Shown here: piece after piece, positions 18,184-26,451 of the stretch
Position numbering within the stretch: the first letter of the stretch is position 1
How the letters are laid out: the number at the start of each line of letters is the position of its first letter
Assembly: GCA_018114805.1 (NCBI GenBank)
Contig: CP073042.1
Location: 1,426,001 to 1,490,000 of the forward strand
DNA length: 64,000 bases
Direction of reading: 5' to 3'
From: Candidatus Streptomyces philanthi
GTDB taxonomy: Bacteria; Actinomycetota; Actinomycetes; Streptomycetales; Streptomycetaceae
Translations under genes and position numbers: made by a program
The notes under the pieces: generated by a model
The model's database searches: none
The model's input: the letters and a program-made list of their open reading frames with translations, nothing else
What the model was told of the DNA's origin: nothing

Positions 18184-18653
18184 AGCACCGCATCCCCCGC
18201 CGCGACCACAGCCGCAATCGCCAACGGCGCCGCGCTCGCACGGATCAGATCGATGGCCCGCTGGATCGCGCTGTACTTCGCGAGCGCGATCCGCGACAGC
18301 GCCGCGATATCCGCCGCTCGACCACCGACCGCCAGCGCCGCGCGCACCCCATCGGCGGTGAGCGTGGCCCACTTGGGGAAACCAGCGGGCGCACCGCTCA
18401 GGCGCGGTCGGACCACGCCCAGCAGCACCCCGGCCGCGGCCACCAGCATCAGTACGGCGGGCGCTCCCGCGATCAGCGCCGCGGGCACCACGGCCGAGCC
18501 GATGGCCAGCGCCACAGTGCCCACCGCGGCCAACGCCGCGCCGATGAAGGCCAACAGCAATGACGCCTTGCCGTCCGTACGGGCGATTTCCGCCTTCACC
18601 TCGGCATGCGCTGCGGCCAGCGCTGCGTCCAGCCGCGTGGTCGGGGCGCTCAT
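18180..18653 (-). CDS. Pycsar-effector-like membrane protein (DUF5706)
   Basis: 157 residues. The start AAHAEVKAEIARTDGKASLL leads into two hydrophobic helices (LLAFIGAALAAVGTVALAIG and AALIAGAPAVLMLVAAAGVL) and a later helix with LSRIALAKYSAIQRAID. This is the DUF5706 pattern of membrane effectors in Pycsar anti-phage systems, which open the membrane on sensing a cyclic pyrimidine nucleotide. No cyclase gene lies nearby. ATG overlaps the DUF6284 stop, so it is embedded in the transfer operon; here it may act in spread rather than defence. Confidence 0.72.
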   Translation of the reverse strand: MSAPTTRLDAALAAAHAEVKAEIARTDGKASLLLAFIGAALAAVGTVALAIGSAVVPAALIAGAPAVLMLVAAAGVLLGVVRPRLSGAPAGFPKWATLTADGVRAALAVGGRAADIAALSRIALAKYSAIQRAIDLIRASAAPLAIAAVVAAGDAVL

Positions 18654-18928
18654 GCCGCACCCCCCGGCGAGTCCGCCCGGTGCGCGGCGCGCTGGCACCG
18701 CTTGGCCTGCACCAGCGTCACGAGCCGCGCCCGCTCCACCAGCAAGCGGTGCTCCGCGCGACGCACCCGCCGCGCATCGATCGGGTACAACGGCCGGTCC
18801 AGCAGCGCGATCTGCACGTCCAGCAGGTCCACCCCAGCGAGGATGACCGGCATCTCCGCCTCGATCGCGTCCAGCTCAGCGGGCGTCGGCCCGCGCTTCG
18901 GAAGGGTGTCACTATGGGTCGTGTGCAT
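18650..18928 (-). CDS. DUF6284 protein
   Basis: 92 residues with the family core TPAELDAIEAEMPVILAGVD and LLDVQIALLDRP, followed by an Arg-rich helix. First gene of a tightly overlapping run (DUF6284, Pycsar-like, two small genes, DUF2637, RRQRL). Role unknown. Confidence 0.75.
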   Translation of the reverse strand: MHTTHSDTLPKRGPTPAELDAIEAEMPVILAGVDLLDVQIALLDRPLYPIDARRVRRAEHRLLVERARLVTLVQAKRCQRAAHRADSPGGAA

Positions 18929-19073
18929 GTGGTTGTCCTCCTAGCGGACAGGCCCAGCACAGCGGCCCCGGGATGCCCCCCCGGGGCCGCGCGCTATATA
19001 GGGCAAGGTCAGTTTGACCGGGTCCGCGGCAGTGGTCTCGGCCCGGGGATCGGTCAGTAAGCGGTGATCAGTG

Positions 19074-19421
19074 CTAGGCGGGCACGGTGCCGCGGACGAT
19101 CCGGGCCACGCGCGTCTCGGGAATGTCGACGATGTAACCGCCGGAGAGCTTGACCTCGACCCAGTCGCCCACCTCCTCGCAGCCCTCAACCACGACCGGG
19201 ACGTTGACCTCGTAGGTCGTCCTGAGCGTGCCGTGCGGGGCCCGCAGGCCCCTGCGGTAGCGAGTGCCGTCCACGGTCACCAGCTCCACGAACACCCTCT
19301 TGGTACTGGCCAGGGGGGTAGCGCCCTCGCTCGCCAGCTTGTCGAGATAGTCAAAGGCCCGCCGGTGGGCCTCGTACAAGACACAGCCCGCAGCGCTGAT
19401 CGGCGCTTCCAGCTCGGCCAT
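19074..19421 (-). CDS. Hypothetical protein whose N-terminus looks like a NUDIX tail
   Basis: About 115 residues from ATG 19421 (an earlier start is possible). The first 35 residues (AELEAPISAAGCVLYEAHRR) resemble the C-terminal helix of streptomycete NUDIX proteins. The rest (KRVFVELVTVDGTRYRRGL, YIVDIPETRVARIVRG) is a beta-rich unit I do not recognise. The NUDIX gene lies directly upstream and is broken, so this frame may be its detached end fused by deletion to another small gene. Confidence 0.5.
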   Translation of the reverse strand: MAELEAPISAAGCVLYEAHRRAFDYLDKLASEGATPLASTKRVFVELVTVDGTRYRRGLRAPHGTLRTTYEVNVPVVVEGCEEVGDWVEVKLSGGYIVDIPETRVARIVRGTVPA

Positions 19422-19495
19422 CGAGCTGGCGGGCCACCAAAGTCGCCTCCAAGGCGTCATCGGCACCCACGGGCCTTCACGGTCTCGGGCAGCAC

Positions 19496-20046
19496 CTACA
19501 GCGCGCTCGTGCTCGCCACCCACGCGTGGTCGGACTGGCGCCAGTCGGCGACGATGTCTCGCCCCAGGATCACCGGACGGTGGGCCACGAGGTCCACGCC
19601 CGTCTCCTCGCGCAGTTCGCGGACCAGCGCGGCCGGCGCGGTCTCACCCGGGTCCACCATGCCCCCGGAATCGCCTCAACCGCGACATCAGAGCGGGTGA
19701 TCAGCAGCAGCCTGCGATCCCGGCCACTGCCCGTGACGACGATCGGGTCCGCCGCGGCGTTCTCGCCCCAGCGGCCAAGGTTCCTGCCCGTGCGGCCGGT
19801 GCGGCCCAGCGGGTGCAGCGGCCAACCGGCCACATCCAGCTCGAAGCGCACCAGCGCGTCGGCCCGGCGGCGCTCCCAGTCGTGCACGTCGTTCGGCGTG
19901 GCCGCGCCCTCGGCCCAGGCCGGCACCTCGGCCGCCAGCGCCGCCGGCAACAGCTCAGGCGGCGTGACATCCCTCGGCGCGTACCCCTTCCAGGCCACCG
20001 CCCAGGAGCGCAGCTCGGCGGGGACAACCTCAGTGAACTCGCTCAT
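19496..20046 (-). pseudogene. NUDIX hydrolase, frameshifted
   Basis: Starts MSEFTEVVPAELRSWAVAWK at 20046 after GAAGGGA and reads to VAVEAIPG. There the G run near 19670 (five G where six are expected) throws it out of frame. The other frame continues with the NUDIX box GMVDPGETAPAALVRELREE and ends at a TAG (19496-19498) after DHAWVASTSAL, earlier than expected. NUDIX proteins cleave nucleoside diphosphates linked to X; the substrate here is unknown. It is the first gene after the repressed promoter at 20526-20553. Confidence 0.8.
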
Positions 20047-20517
20047 CGTGGTTCCCTTCGTCGTACCTCTTAGGTTCGGGAGCTCCGGCTCCCCTCGACC
20101 CCTCCCGTACGGCGCACCCGTAGGCGCCCGGACGGGAGGGGGAGGCAACCGGCGCAGCGCTAGCCGCTGCGATCCAGGGAGAAGAGCGACCGGCTTGTTC
20201 GACAGCGAAGGAACCGCTGCGAACCAGTGACTGACGGCGCCGCCCGTGCCGATCGATCACGGCGGCGCCCAAATACTTCGCTTGTGCACGGCACCCCCTG
20301 CGTGGAAGCGGACGTGAACAGGTGTCTCCTTTGGCGGTACCGCGCCCGTATCAGGTAGCGCGGTCAGTCCCGTTGAAGGCGTATGGAGGCGTGACCTTTC
20401 GGTCGAAGCCCTTCGGTGAATGACAAGGCGCCGGGCCGCCTCGGCCCGCTCTATCCCGGGCCCCTGGGGATGCCAGCGCACAGGCAGGGCCCTAGCGGGC
20501 TCCGGGCGCTTAACCTG
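20047..20517. other. Leader region of the transfer operon
   Basis: A stretch of 470 bases between the promoter at about 20550 and the NUDIX start, with no convincing gene on either strand. It contains the pair CCCTCCCGTACGG and CGGACGGGAGGGGG (about 20100-20145), a possible hairpin in the leader RNA. Confidence 0.4.
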
Positions 20518-20553
20518 CCTAGGGATATTTACGCTCATCCCTAGGGATGTCAA
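20518..20553 (-). promoter_or_regulatory. Promoter of the transfer operon with two GntR-type operators
   Basis: On the minus strand TTGACA (20548-20553) and TAAATA (20526-20531) are 16 bases apart, close to the sigma-70/HrdB consensus. The palindrome CCCTAGGG lies in the spacer (20539-20546) and a second CCTAGGG lies at the expected start site (20518-20524). The same palindrome occurs in the leader of the GntR gene next door, so this is most likely where that repressor shuts off the transfer genes. Confidence 0.72.
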
Positions 20554-20563
20554 GGAGGGGGTG

Positions 20564-20592
20564 AAAAAGGGCCCGCCGTCGGCGGGCCCTTT
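20564..20592 (-). terminator. Terminator of the GntR gene
   Basis: AAAGGGCCCGCC (20566-20577) pairs with GGCGGGCCCTTT (20581-20592) across a 3-base loop. On the minus strand the stem is followed by a T run (20564-20568). Confidence 0.85.
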
Positions 20593-20614
20593 CGGGCTGG
20601 GATCGTCAGCCCGT

Positions 20615-21352
20615 TCAGCTGGTGACGTGGTATTCCATGACGTACACCCCGGCGTCCAGCAGCATGCGGTTGACCTCGACCGGCCGGTCATCCTCAGTAA
20701 GGGCCGTGCGGTAGATCTCCACAACGGGTGTACCGTCGGCCAGGTGCAGGCGCTCGGTTTCGTCCTGGCTGGGCATCCGCGCACGCAGCTCCTCCACGAA
20801 GCGGATCGGCTTGGCACCGAGCTCGGCGAGACGCGCGTACGTACCACCGGGCCCGGTGTCTTCCCGGGCGATGGCCGACCCTCTGACCAGGTCAGCGGGG
20901 AGGTACGAGACCGCAGCTTGCACAGGCTCGCCTTCCACAACAAACAGCCAGTCACGGATCACCACGCTGGACCCGGTTGGCAGGTCGAGAGCGCGGGCAA
21001 TGTCATCCGGCGCCGGGGCTTCGTGAACGTGCAGTCCGGTCACCTTCATCGGGCGCTCACCGAGATCGGCGGCCCAGATTGAACGACCGCGCCCCCATCC
21101 TTCCTGGGCGAGTCGCCGATTGGCGACTCGCCGAATCGGCTGGAACTCTCGGACGTACGTGCCGCTGCCACGCCGACGAACGGCCAGCCCCTCGGTGACC
21201 AGCAGAGTTAGCGCTCGGCGCGCAGTCTCCTTGGCGACCCCGTACTGACGAACGAGGGCAGGTTCGCCAGGAAGCCGGGCGCCGGGCGCCAATTCGCCCG
21301 AGCCAATCCGCTCCCGGAGATCGTCGGCGATCTGCCTGGCGGTCTGCGCCAT
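20615..21352 (-). CDS. GntR/UTRA repressor (KorSA-like)
   Basis: 245 residues. The N-terminal GntR winged helix reads IADDLRERIGSGELAPG and VRQYGVAKETARRALTLL. The UTRA effector domain runs from about residue 85 (TGSSVVIRDWLFVVEGEPVQ, ETERLHLADGTPVVEIYR). The ATG at 21352 follows GAGGAG. In pSAM2, KorSA silences the activator of transfer genes; this protein lies in the same position. A CCCTAGGG operator lies 15 bases before its own start codon, which points to autorepression. Intact. Confidence 0.88.
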   Translation of the reverse strand: MAQTARQIADDLRERIGSGELAPGARLPGEPALVRQYGVAKETARRALTLLVTEGLAVRRRGSGTYVREFQPIRRVANRRLAQEGWGRGRSIWAADLGERPMKVTGLHVHEAPAPDDIARALDLPTGSSVVIRDWLFVVEGEPVQAAVSYLPADLVRGSAIAREDTGPGGTYARLAELGAKPIRFVEELRARMPSQDETERLHLADGTPVVEIYRTALTEDDRPVEVNRMLLDAGVYVMEYHVTS

Positions 21353-21366
21353 GTAGCTCCTCGCTT

Positions 21367-21374
21367 CCCTAGGG
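21367..21374. promoter_or_regulatory. CCCTAGGG operator in the GntR gene leader
   Basis: The same 8-base palindrome as at 20539-20546, placed between the likely promoter (TTGAAA or TTGCTT elements near 21385-21405 on the minus strand) and the GntR ATG. Confidence 0.62.
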
Positions 21375-21633
21375 TGGTCCCTTTCAAGCTTGGCATACAA
21401 GCAACGCATCGCCTTCCGAGCGAGGCGCGCGACAAGGTTGGCGAGTGCAGCCCGGTGTGGGGTGGGGGATCGCACCCGGAACGATGCGCGGTAGGCAGTA
21501 GGCGATAGCCTCGTCAAGCGGGCCGACGATTGGAATACTGTGGCTGCTTTGTCGAGATTGGGCGATAGGTAGCGATCGGCGGAAGTTGCAAAAAACCGAC
21601 CTTCCGCCGGATAAACCCGCAGGTCAATTGCTC

Positions 21634-21745
21634 TGGTCCCCGCGCACGGGGATGGACCCGAGACGCGCGCGGGGATGGACCCGAGACCGCCACCGCCATC
21701 GCATAGCCCCGATCCTGGTCCCCGCGCGCGGGTATGTATGGACCC
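21634..21745. CRISPR. Degenerate type I-E-like repeats (two full, one partial)
   Basis: TGGTCCCCGCGCACGGGGAT starts a 27-base unit at 21634-21660. A truncated copy (CGCGCGCGGGGATGGACCCG, 21664-21683) follows. A third copy (21716-21745) begins TGGTCCCCGCGCGCGGG and ends GGACCC. The space between copies two and three is exactly 32 bases, the usual type I-E spacer length. A weaker copy may start at 21780. The repeats resemble streptomycete type I-E repeats; no cas genes are in the window. Confidence 0.42.
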
Positions 21746-22049
21746 ATGCCACGTCACCGGCGTCAAGAAGCAGCTCTCCTGGTGCCCACGGAAGCGCTCA
21801 CAGTCTCAAAGGCAGTCTCATCCATGCATGTTCGAGCCCGTACAGTCGGGTGCTGATCGGCAGTAAGACAGTGGGTACGTACGGGAGTGAACGGCTCTGG
21901 ACTTAACCATGCAGAGTTGGAAAGCGTGTTGGGCACACCCCCTCACGAGGTGAGTACAAGATCGAAGGTGTCTAAAACAAGCTCTGACCAGTATTGACAA
22001 CCCGGGAGGCGGGGTTCCTGACTGGCGGTTTGCCTGCCACCATGGGAGC
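21746..22049. other. Intergenic before the endonuclease gene
   Basis: No gene is seen. TTGACA occurs at about 21994, some 55 bases before the ATG at 22050, and could be the -35 of that gene, though no good -10 follows. Confidence 0.35.
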
Positions 22050-22818
22050 ATGACGGACGAGTTCCCGGTTCGCATAGTGGATGGACGTGTAGTCAGGGCA
22101 CCCGGGGTCGGGCCAGTGGTGATGGTGTGGCTCCCCGCAGCCGGGCAGGTCATCGCCAAGATGCCGCCCCGCAAAGGCAACCGCCGCCGGCTGCACGAAA
22201 CGGTGGGCATCCGTTCCCCGGAGTTAGACGACGACCGATGGAAGCTGCCACAGAGCAATCTCGTTCGGCTGGTGACGGCGGCCATCGACCGGTACGGGTT
22301 CATCGTGCTCTGGCGGGACATGTCGAGGCTATCGCAGTGCACCAGGGCATGTCTGGAAGCGACGGGCGTTGAATGCCAGTGCTCGTGCCTCGGGGCACAC
22401 CATGGACAGGATGCTGCCCGGTTGGTTCGAGCGCGTCGGAGACGCGGTGGTGGCCGACCGAGGCGAGTTCACTCGCACCGCGGTTGTCTACGGAGCGAGA
22501 GGCAACGACGCCGATGCTGTGGTGTATGAAGGCAAGCTCGCGGGTGAACGCTACCGCGTGGATCGCGCCGGCCGACGGGACTGGCCCGCCGCCGCACAGT
22601 TCATGTGCACAAGCTGCATAACCGTGAGGGCAGCCGTGTGGGATCACTGCCACACGCATGGCTTCGTACGCGCGCCGCTGTGCAACCGTTGCAACACACG
22701 TTACTGGCAGGGGTGGCGGCCTCAGCACGGTCGGGCAACACACAGCCGCAACTTCGACGACAGCTACTACCGCTGGTGCCCCGAGCATTCCAACACACGT
22801 AGACAGTGCAGCGCGTAG
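22050..22818 (+). pseudogene. Endonuclease VII-like protein, one frameshift
   Basis: The first frame gives MTDEFPVRIVDGRVV, IAKMPPRKGNRRRLHETVG and CQCSCLGAHHG. After a shift near 22415, the second frame gives WFERVGDAVVADRGEFTRTA and the recombination endonuclease VII signature: FMCTSCITVRAAVWDHCHTH, FVRAPLCNRCNTRYWQGW, with paired CxxC zinc ligands. Joined, it is about 255 residues. T4 endonuclease VII cuts branched DNA; the role in AICEs is unknown. It is the only plus-strand gene in the element and lies next to attR. Confidence 0.78.
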
Positions 22819-22998
22819 CGCACCCGGGGCTGGTCAGAGTGGTTGGTGACGGCTCTGGACTGCGTCTCAATTTCCGTCTCGTTCGTAGTCGTCCGTCGCC
22901 GTCCGGGCCTGTTCGCGCTGCCTCAACGAGCACAGCGTCCGTACGGCAGTGAACGCATGCGAACCCGTATGGATCACAGCCCGACCAGCACGGACAAA

Positions 22999-23041
22999 CC
23001 TGCAAAGCGAGTTACGTGGGTTCGATTCCCGCCACGGCCTC
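22999..23041. repeat. attR, right copy of the attachment repeat
   Basis: CCTGCAAAGCGAGTTACG to CCACGGCCTC, 42 of 43 bases identical to attL. It carries only the 3' half of tRNA-Cys and so marks the element's end distal to the tRNA. Confidence 0.93.
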
Positions 23042-23151
23042 TTCGAACGAGGATTCCTCGTTGCCTCCGCCCGATGAGAATCTCCACCACTGAGCGGATG
23101 TCTGCGCGACGGGAATTCCACTCCCAGGCGGCGACTTTCTCCCCACGGCGC

Positions 23152-23504
23152 TCAGCCGGCTTCCGCGCGCAACGCGCGGGCCCGCTCGGCCGGGTCGTAG
23201 TACGGTCCGACACCTTCGACCAGCACCACGTCACCTTCGACGTGATCGGTACGCGGCCGCAGAATGGCCTGGTAGGCGGCGAGTCGTACCAGGCGCGCGC
23301 ATCGGCGAGGCTCGGAAACTCGATCAACACCATGCTGCCGGGCCACGTACCTTCCAGAACGTCGGCCGGCGGCCCGTGAATGACGAACCGCCCGGCGAAG
23401 GGGTCGAGCGTCGCCTGGATGCGCTCCAGATACTCGATGATGTCGGAATGGTTCCGACGGCTGCGGAGATGAGCGAAGCCGTACGCGGGGTCATCACGGA
23501 TCAC
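23152..23504 (-). pseudogene. DUF1330 protein, one frameshift
   Basis: The N-terminal frame reads AYGFAHLRSRRNHSDIIEYL and SMVLIEFPSLADARAWYDSP, the ferredoxin-like DUF1330 core. The end (YQAILRPRTDHVEGDVVLVE, ERARALRAEAG to 23152) is in another frame, shifted near 23275. About 115 residues when joined. Start is a GTG at 23504 with a poor ribosome site. Outside the element, just past attR. Function of the family is unknown. Confidence 0.75.
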
Positions 23505-23904
23505 CTTCGTTCAGAGCATGGGTTGGGCAGGGCCCAGAAGGTAGTGGGGGCAGCTGGGCGGAGCGATCACCTCGGGGGTAATTGCTTTGAACGCCCGGGG
23601 CGTTGGCGCCGTGCGCGTCGAGGTGGAGGCGGGGGGACGCCGGGTGCGGCCGGGCGGCGACGAGGTGCCGTCGGTCTTGTCGCACGGGCGGTCGTCACGC
23701 GAACCCGCCAACTGGCGCCCGTCAAACGTCTCGCGCCGCTTACCGAGCGGCGCGCCCGGGCCCGGGACAAGGACCTCACAGCCGCACGGCAGGCTCCTTA
23801 CCCGACTACGCGAATATTGACATTGTCGCGTGGACGGCCACGGCCCCCACCCGTAGCGTCGTCGCAGGGGCCCCAACCAGGGCCATTCGCAAGGGGGTTT
23901 CAGC
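23505..23904. other. Intergenic
   Basis: No convincing gene. TTGACA at about 23817 is a possible -35 for the 23905 group. The rest is GC-rich without clear structure. Confidence 0.4.
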
Positions 23905-24111
23905 ATGGCGCGCGAGGAACTGACCCGGCTGACCGGCAACGGGAACGGCACCTGCGGCAAGGATGACTGCCCGAACGTCTACCGCACCAGCAGCGGCTCG
24001 TTCGTCATCCAGGGCGAGCTGTCTCAGGCGTTCACGACGCCCGAGGGGGAAGAGCTTGTGGAGATCCCCGAAAGCGTGTTGCGGGAGGCTGTACGTGTAC
24101 TTGGCTGGTGA
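23905..24111 (+). CDS. Small conserved Streptomyces protein, first of an XRE group
   Basis: 68 residues. CGKDDCPNVY may bind metal; GSFVIQGELSQ and EELVEIPESVLREAV follow. It overlaps the start of the next gene by 17 bases. Triplets of a small protein, a DUF6879 protein and an XRE/DUF5753 regulator are common and multicopy in Streptomyces; their roles are largely unknown. Confidence 0.75.
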   Translation: MAREELTRLTGNGNGTCGKDDCPNVYRTSSGSFVIQGELSQAFTTPEGEELVEIPESVLREAVRVLGW

Positions 24112-24622
24112 GGAGTGGGCGGCGCGGTTCGAGGACTTCCAACAGGAAGCCTGGAGACTTGAGACCTTGCCTCAATACCTCATGCCGCAGGAGAAGGAAG
24201 AGTTCGCGGCATTCCTGGCCGGGAAACACCGCACCGACCCGTACGCCGTGTCGAACGAGTACACCGAGAGGCTGCGTCGTCAGGTGGCGGCGGGACGTGT
24301 CCAGGGACGCGTACACGTCGTGAACCGACCACTCACGGACTACCTGCGTTTCGAGTTCTCGCAGTACTACGCACCCGATGCGCTAGCCGGAGAGCAGATC
24401 CGGATTCTCGACGTAACCGATCGGGACAACCCGCTAGCAGGGGCCCAGGACTTCTGGATGTTCGACCGCACCGAGGTGGTTCTCATGAACTACCACCCCG
24501 ACGGACGGCAGATAAACCGCGAGGTCCACGAGGGGGACACGTCCAGGTTCATCGAGTACCAGCGCATCGCACTGGCCGAGTCGGTTCCCTTCGAGGAGTA
24601 CGTGAAGGGCCTTGACGTTTGA
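24095..24622 (+). CDS. DUF6879 family protein
   Basis: 175 residues from GTG 24095, which follows GGGAGG. Typical blocks are WAARFEDFQQEAWRLETLPQ, LTDYLRFEFSQYYAPD, DFWMFDRTEVVLMNYHPDG and YQRIALAESVPFEEYV. It overlaps both neighbours and so is translated with them. Function unknown. Confidence 0.85.
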   Translation: MYLAGEEWAARFEDFQQEAWRLETLPQYLMPQEKEEFAAFLAGKHRTDPYAVSNEYTERLRRQVAAGRVQGRVHVVNRPLTDYLRFEFSQYYAPDALAGEQIRILDVTDRDNPLAGAQDFWMFDRTEVVLMNYHPDGRQINREVHEGDTSRFIEYQRIALAESVPFEEYVKGLDV

Positions 24623-25454
24623 TCCCCAGAGGCTGGGTCTATCCAGGTTAGACCTGGCGGAGGTACTGAGAGACCAGCGCAAGCGAGCCGGGCGAACACA
24701 GACCTGGCTCGCTCGCCGCTGCAACATGTCCCGGACGAGGGTGAGCAACATCGAGAGCGGTAAGCTCACGCCTTCGCTCGTCGATGTCGAGTTGATCCTG
24801 GAAGCGCTCGGAATAGACGGTCCGGTCAGCGCCGAGGCCCGCTCGCTGGCACGGGTCGCCAACACGGAGTGGCAGGATCATTGGTCGTCCCGCAGCAGAG
24901 GGTTGGACAAAAAGCAGAACGAGCTGGCCAGACTCGAATCGATCTCGACAGAGTTTCGGTTCTTCCTGCTGTCCATGATCACAGGCTTACTCGCGACGCC
25001 AGATTACGTACGCGCCAGTCTCGCCGACGTCCCCGGTGACCAGTCGAAGACCATCGCGAAGAAACTGGAGCGCCAGCACGTTCTCTATGACTCTGCCAAG
25101 TCGTTCACCTTCGTTCTCACCGAGCAGGCAGTCAGGTGGCCGCTACTTCCCCCGGTGGCCATGGCCGTGCAACTCGACCAGCTTGCTTCCGTCTCCCGTA
25201 TTCCCAGTGTGCGCCTTGGCGTCATCCCGCTGGGCGGGCACATACCCGAGAAGCCGCTGAACACGTTCACGGTCTACGACCGCTGACTGGCCACCGTCGA
25301 GACGAGCACCGGCGCACTGCTCCTGCGTGACCATCGAGACGTGACGGCCTACCTCCAAGATTTTGAGGCCTACGAGCAACGCGGCGTCTTCGGCGACGAG
25401 CGTCGGGGGCTCCTCGACGAGTGGGCATCGGGATTCGCCCGACGCCGTGCCTAG
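24612..25454 (+). pseudogene. XRE regulator with DUF5753 domain, in-frame TGA
   Basis: The helix-turn-helix reads LRDQRKRAGRTQTWLARRCN and SRTRVSNIESGKLTPSL, then the DUF5753 domain (MITGLLATPDYVRASLADVP, IPSVRLGVIPLGGHIPEKPL, FTVYDR). A TGA at 25284-25286 interrupts it. The same frame continues with LATVETSTGALLLRDHRDV to a TAG at 25452, exactly the family's ending. A one-base change (CGA to TGA) explains it. If not read through, the last 56 residues are lost. The 11-base overlap with DUF6879 is typical of the group. Confidence 0.85.
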
Positions 25455-25799
25455 CGCTGCACACTCCCGCCACCCGACAGACGTACGGAACCGCACCGAG
25501 GAGCGGAAATCCGTGCTGCCGAGAAACAGCAGAAGCAACGTGCCGAGCAAGCCGAGCCACTGCGTTTGGTCTTTTCCCCGATGACGCACATAAAGGCTAC
25601 CCCTCCCTCTCCCCTCCCTTACTTTGGATCACGTCAACCAGTCCGGCAGGAGCAGGGCCGGGTAGGGCGTTTCCACGTGTGGGAAACCGACCCATCGCCT
25701 GGCGCTCCCTTTCCGTGAATTGCGGAGAGAGAATTCTCCGTTGGCCGCGCCTCACACCGTTCGGCGACAGCGCGGCACGCGGAGAGAAGGAGGTGGGTA

Positions 25800-26012
25800 G
25801 TGAGCACCACTGCCGTCGATTCGTATGAAACACGCGTCCCTGACGCGGAGGGTTGGCGCGGCATTCCCTTCCAGCGCCCCGGAGGCACGCGAGCTGTCGT
25901 CGAGGACGACGGCGGGAAGCACGATGGCGGCCCGATGCCTCCGGAGGCACCACGAGAGCCCGCTCCACGGGACGGTGGCTCCGGCACCGAGAAAGCCAGG
26001 CCCCACGCATAG
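25800..26012 (+). CDS. Small orphan protein with a perfect Shine-Dalgarno
   Basis: GTG at 25800 is preceded by GAAGGAGGTG at the right distance. The 70-residue product begins STTAVDSYETRVPDAEGWRG, then IPFQRPGGTRAVVEDDGG, and ends Pro/Gly/Glu-rich. No signal peptide or known motif. It has its own terminator about 95 bases downstream, so it looks like a one-gene unit. It could be a precursor peptide, but no modifying enzyme is next to it. Confidence 0.5.
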   Translation: MSTTAVDSYETRVPDAEGWRGIPFQRPGGTRAVVEDDGGKHDGGPMPPEAPREPAPRDGGSGTEKARPHA

Positions 26013-26104
26013 CTCATGGTGACCGCCGTGGTGCCGTCGAACTCCCGGGAGTTCGAGGCACCCTGTGCAGCGGCCCGCGCGCCCACACGCCGGCCGGCAC
26101 CACA

Positions 26105-26133
26105 TAGCCCCCGACCCTCCCGGTCGGGGGCTA
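26105..26133 (+). terminator. Terminator after the small gene
   Basis: TAGCCCCCGACC (26105-26116) pairs with GGTCGGGGGCTA (26122-26133) around a 5-base loop. No T run. Confidence 0.7.
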
Positions 26134-26451
26134 CGCCATGCCGTACCGGCTCACGCGCCGCAGTCACCCACCTTACCCCCCGGCACGAACGCGGAACAGG
26201 CCGCCCTCGCCGCAACGCCGGCCGCGAATCAGGGCCGTCCCCACCAGCCGCCCGGAGGCTGTACGTCGTCACGCGACCCACGCCACGGCCGGCGACCATC
26301 GTCGCCCGACCGCCCGGCCGGTCGAGAGCCGAGTGACGCACCGCCCCGCCCCCGGAAATCGCCACCCGCACACGCCACCCGCTCCGCTATTCTCCTCTCC
26401 GCATTCCGTGCCCGGCATTCGTTGCCGGTGCAGTGAGGAAGGGGCGGTGGC

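Larger units (their letters stand above)
7106..23041. mobile_element. Integrated AICE-type conjugative element in tRNA-Cys, probably inactive
   Basis: About 15.9 kb between two copies of a 43-bp direct repeat that starts in the tRNA-Cys anticodon loop. Content and order are those of pSAM2-like AICEs: integrase next to the tRNA, excisionase, replication genes (YfjI/DUF3987 plus prim-pol), traB, SpdD-like and other small spread genes, and a GntR repressor. Almost all genes run on the minus strand toward the tRNA. The integrase and TraB are broken, so excision and transfer by its own proteins are unlikely. Confidence 0.9.

Noticed and set aside
18180..18653. A full Pycsar defence system in the element
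   Set aside because: Only the effector-like protein is present; none of the neighbouring genes resembles a nucleotide cyclase, so a complete system cannot be claimed.
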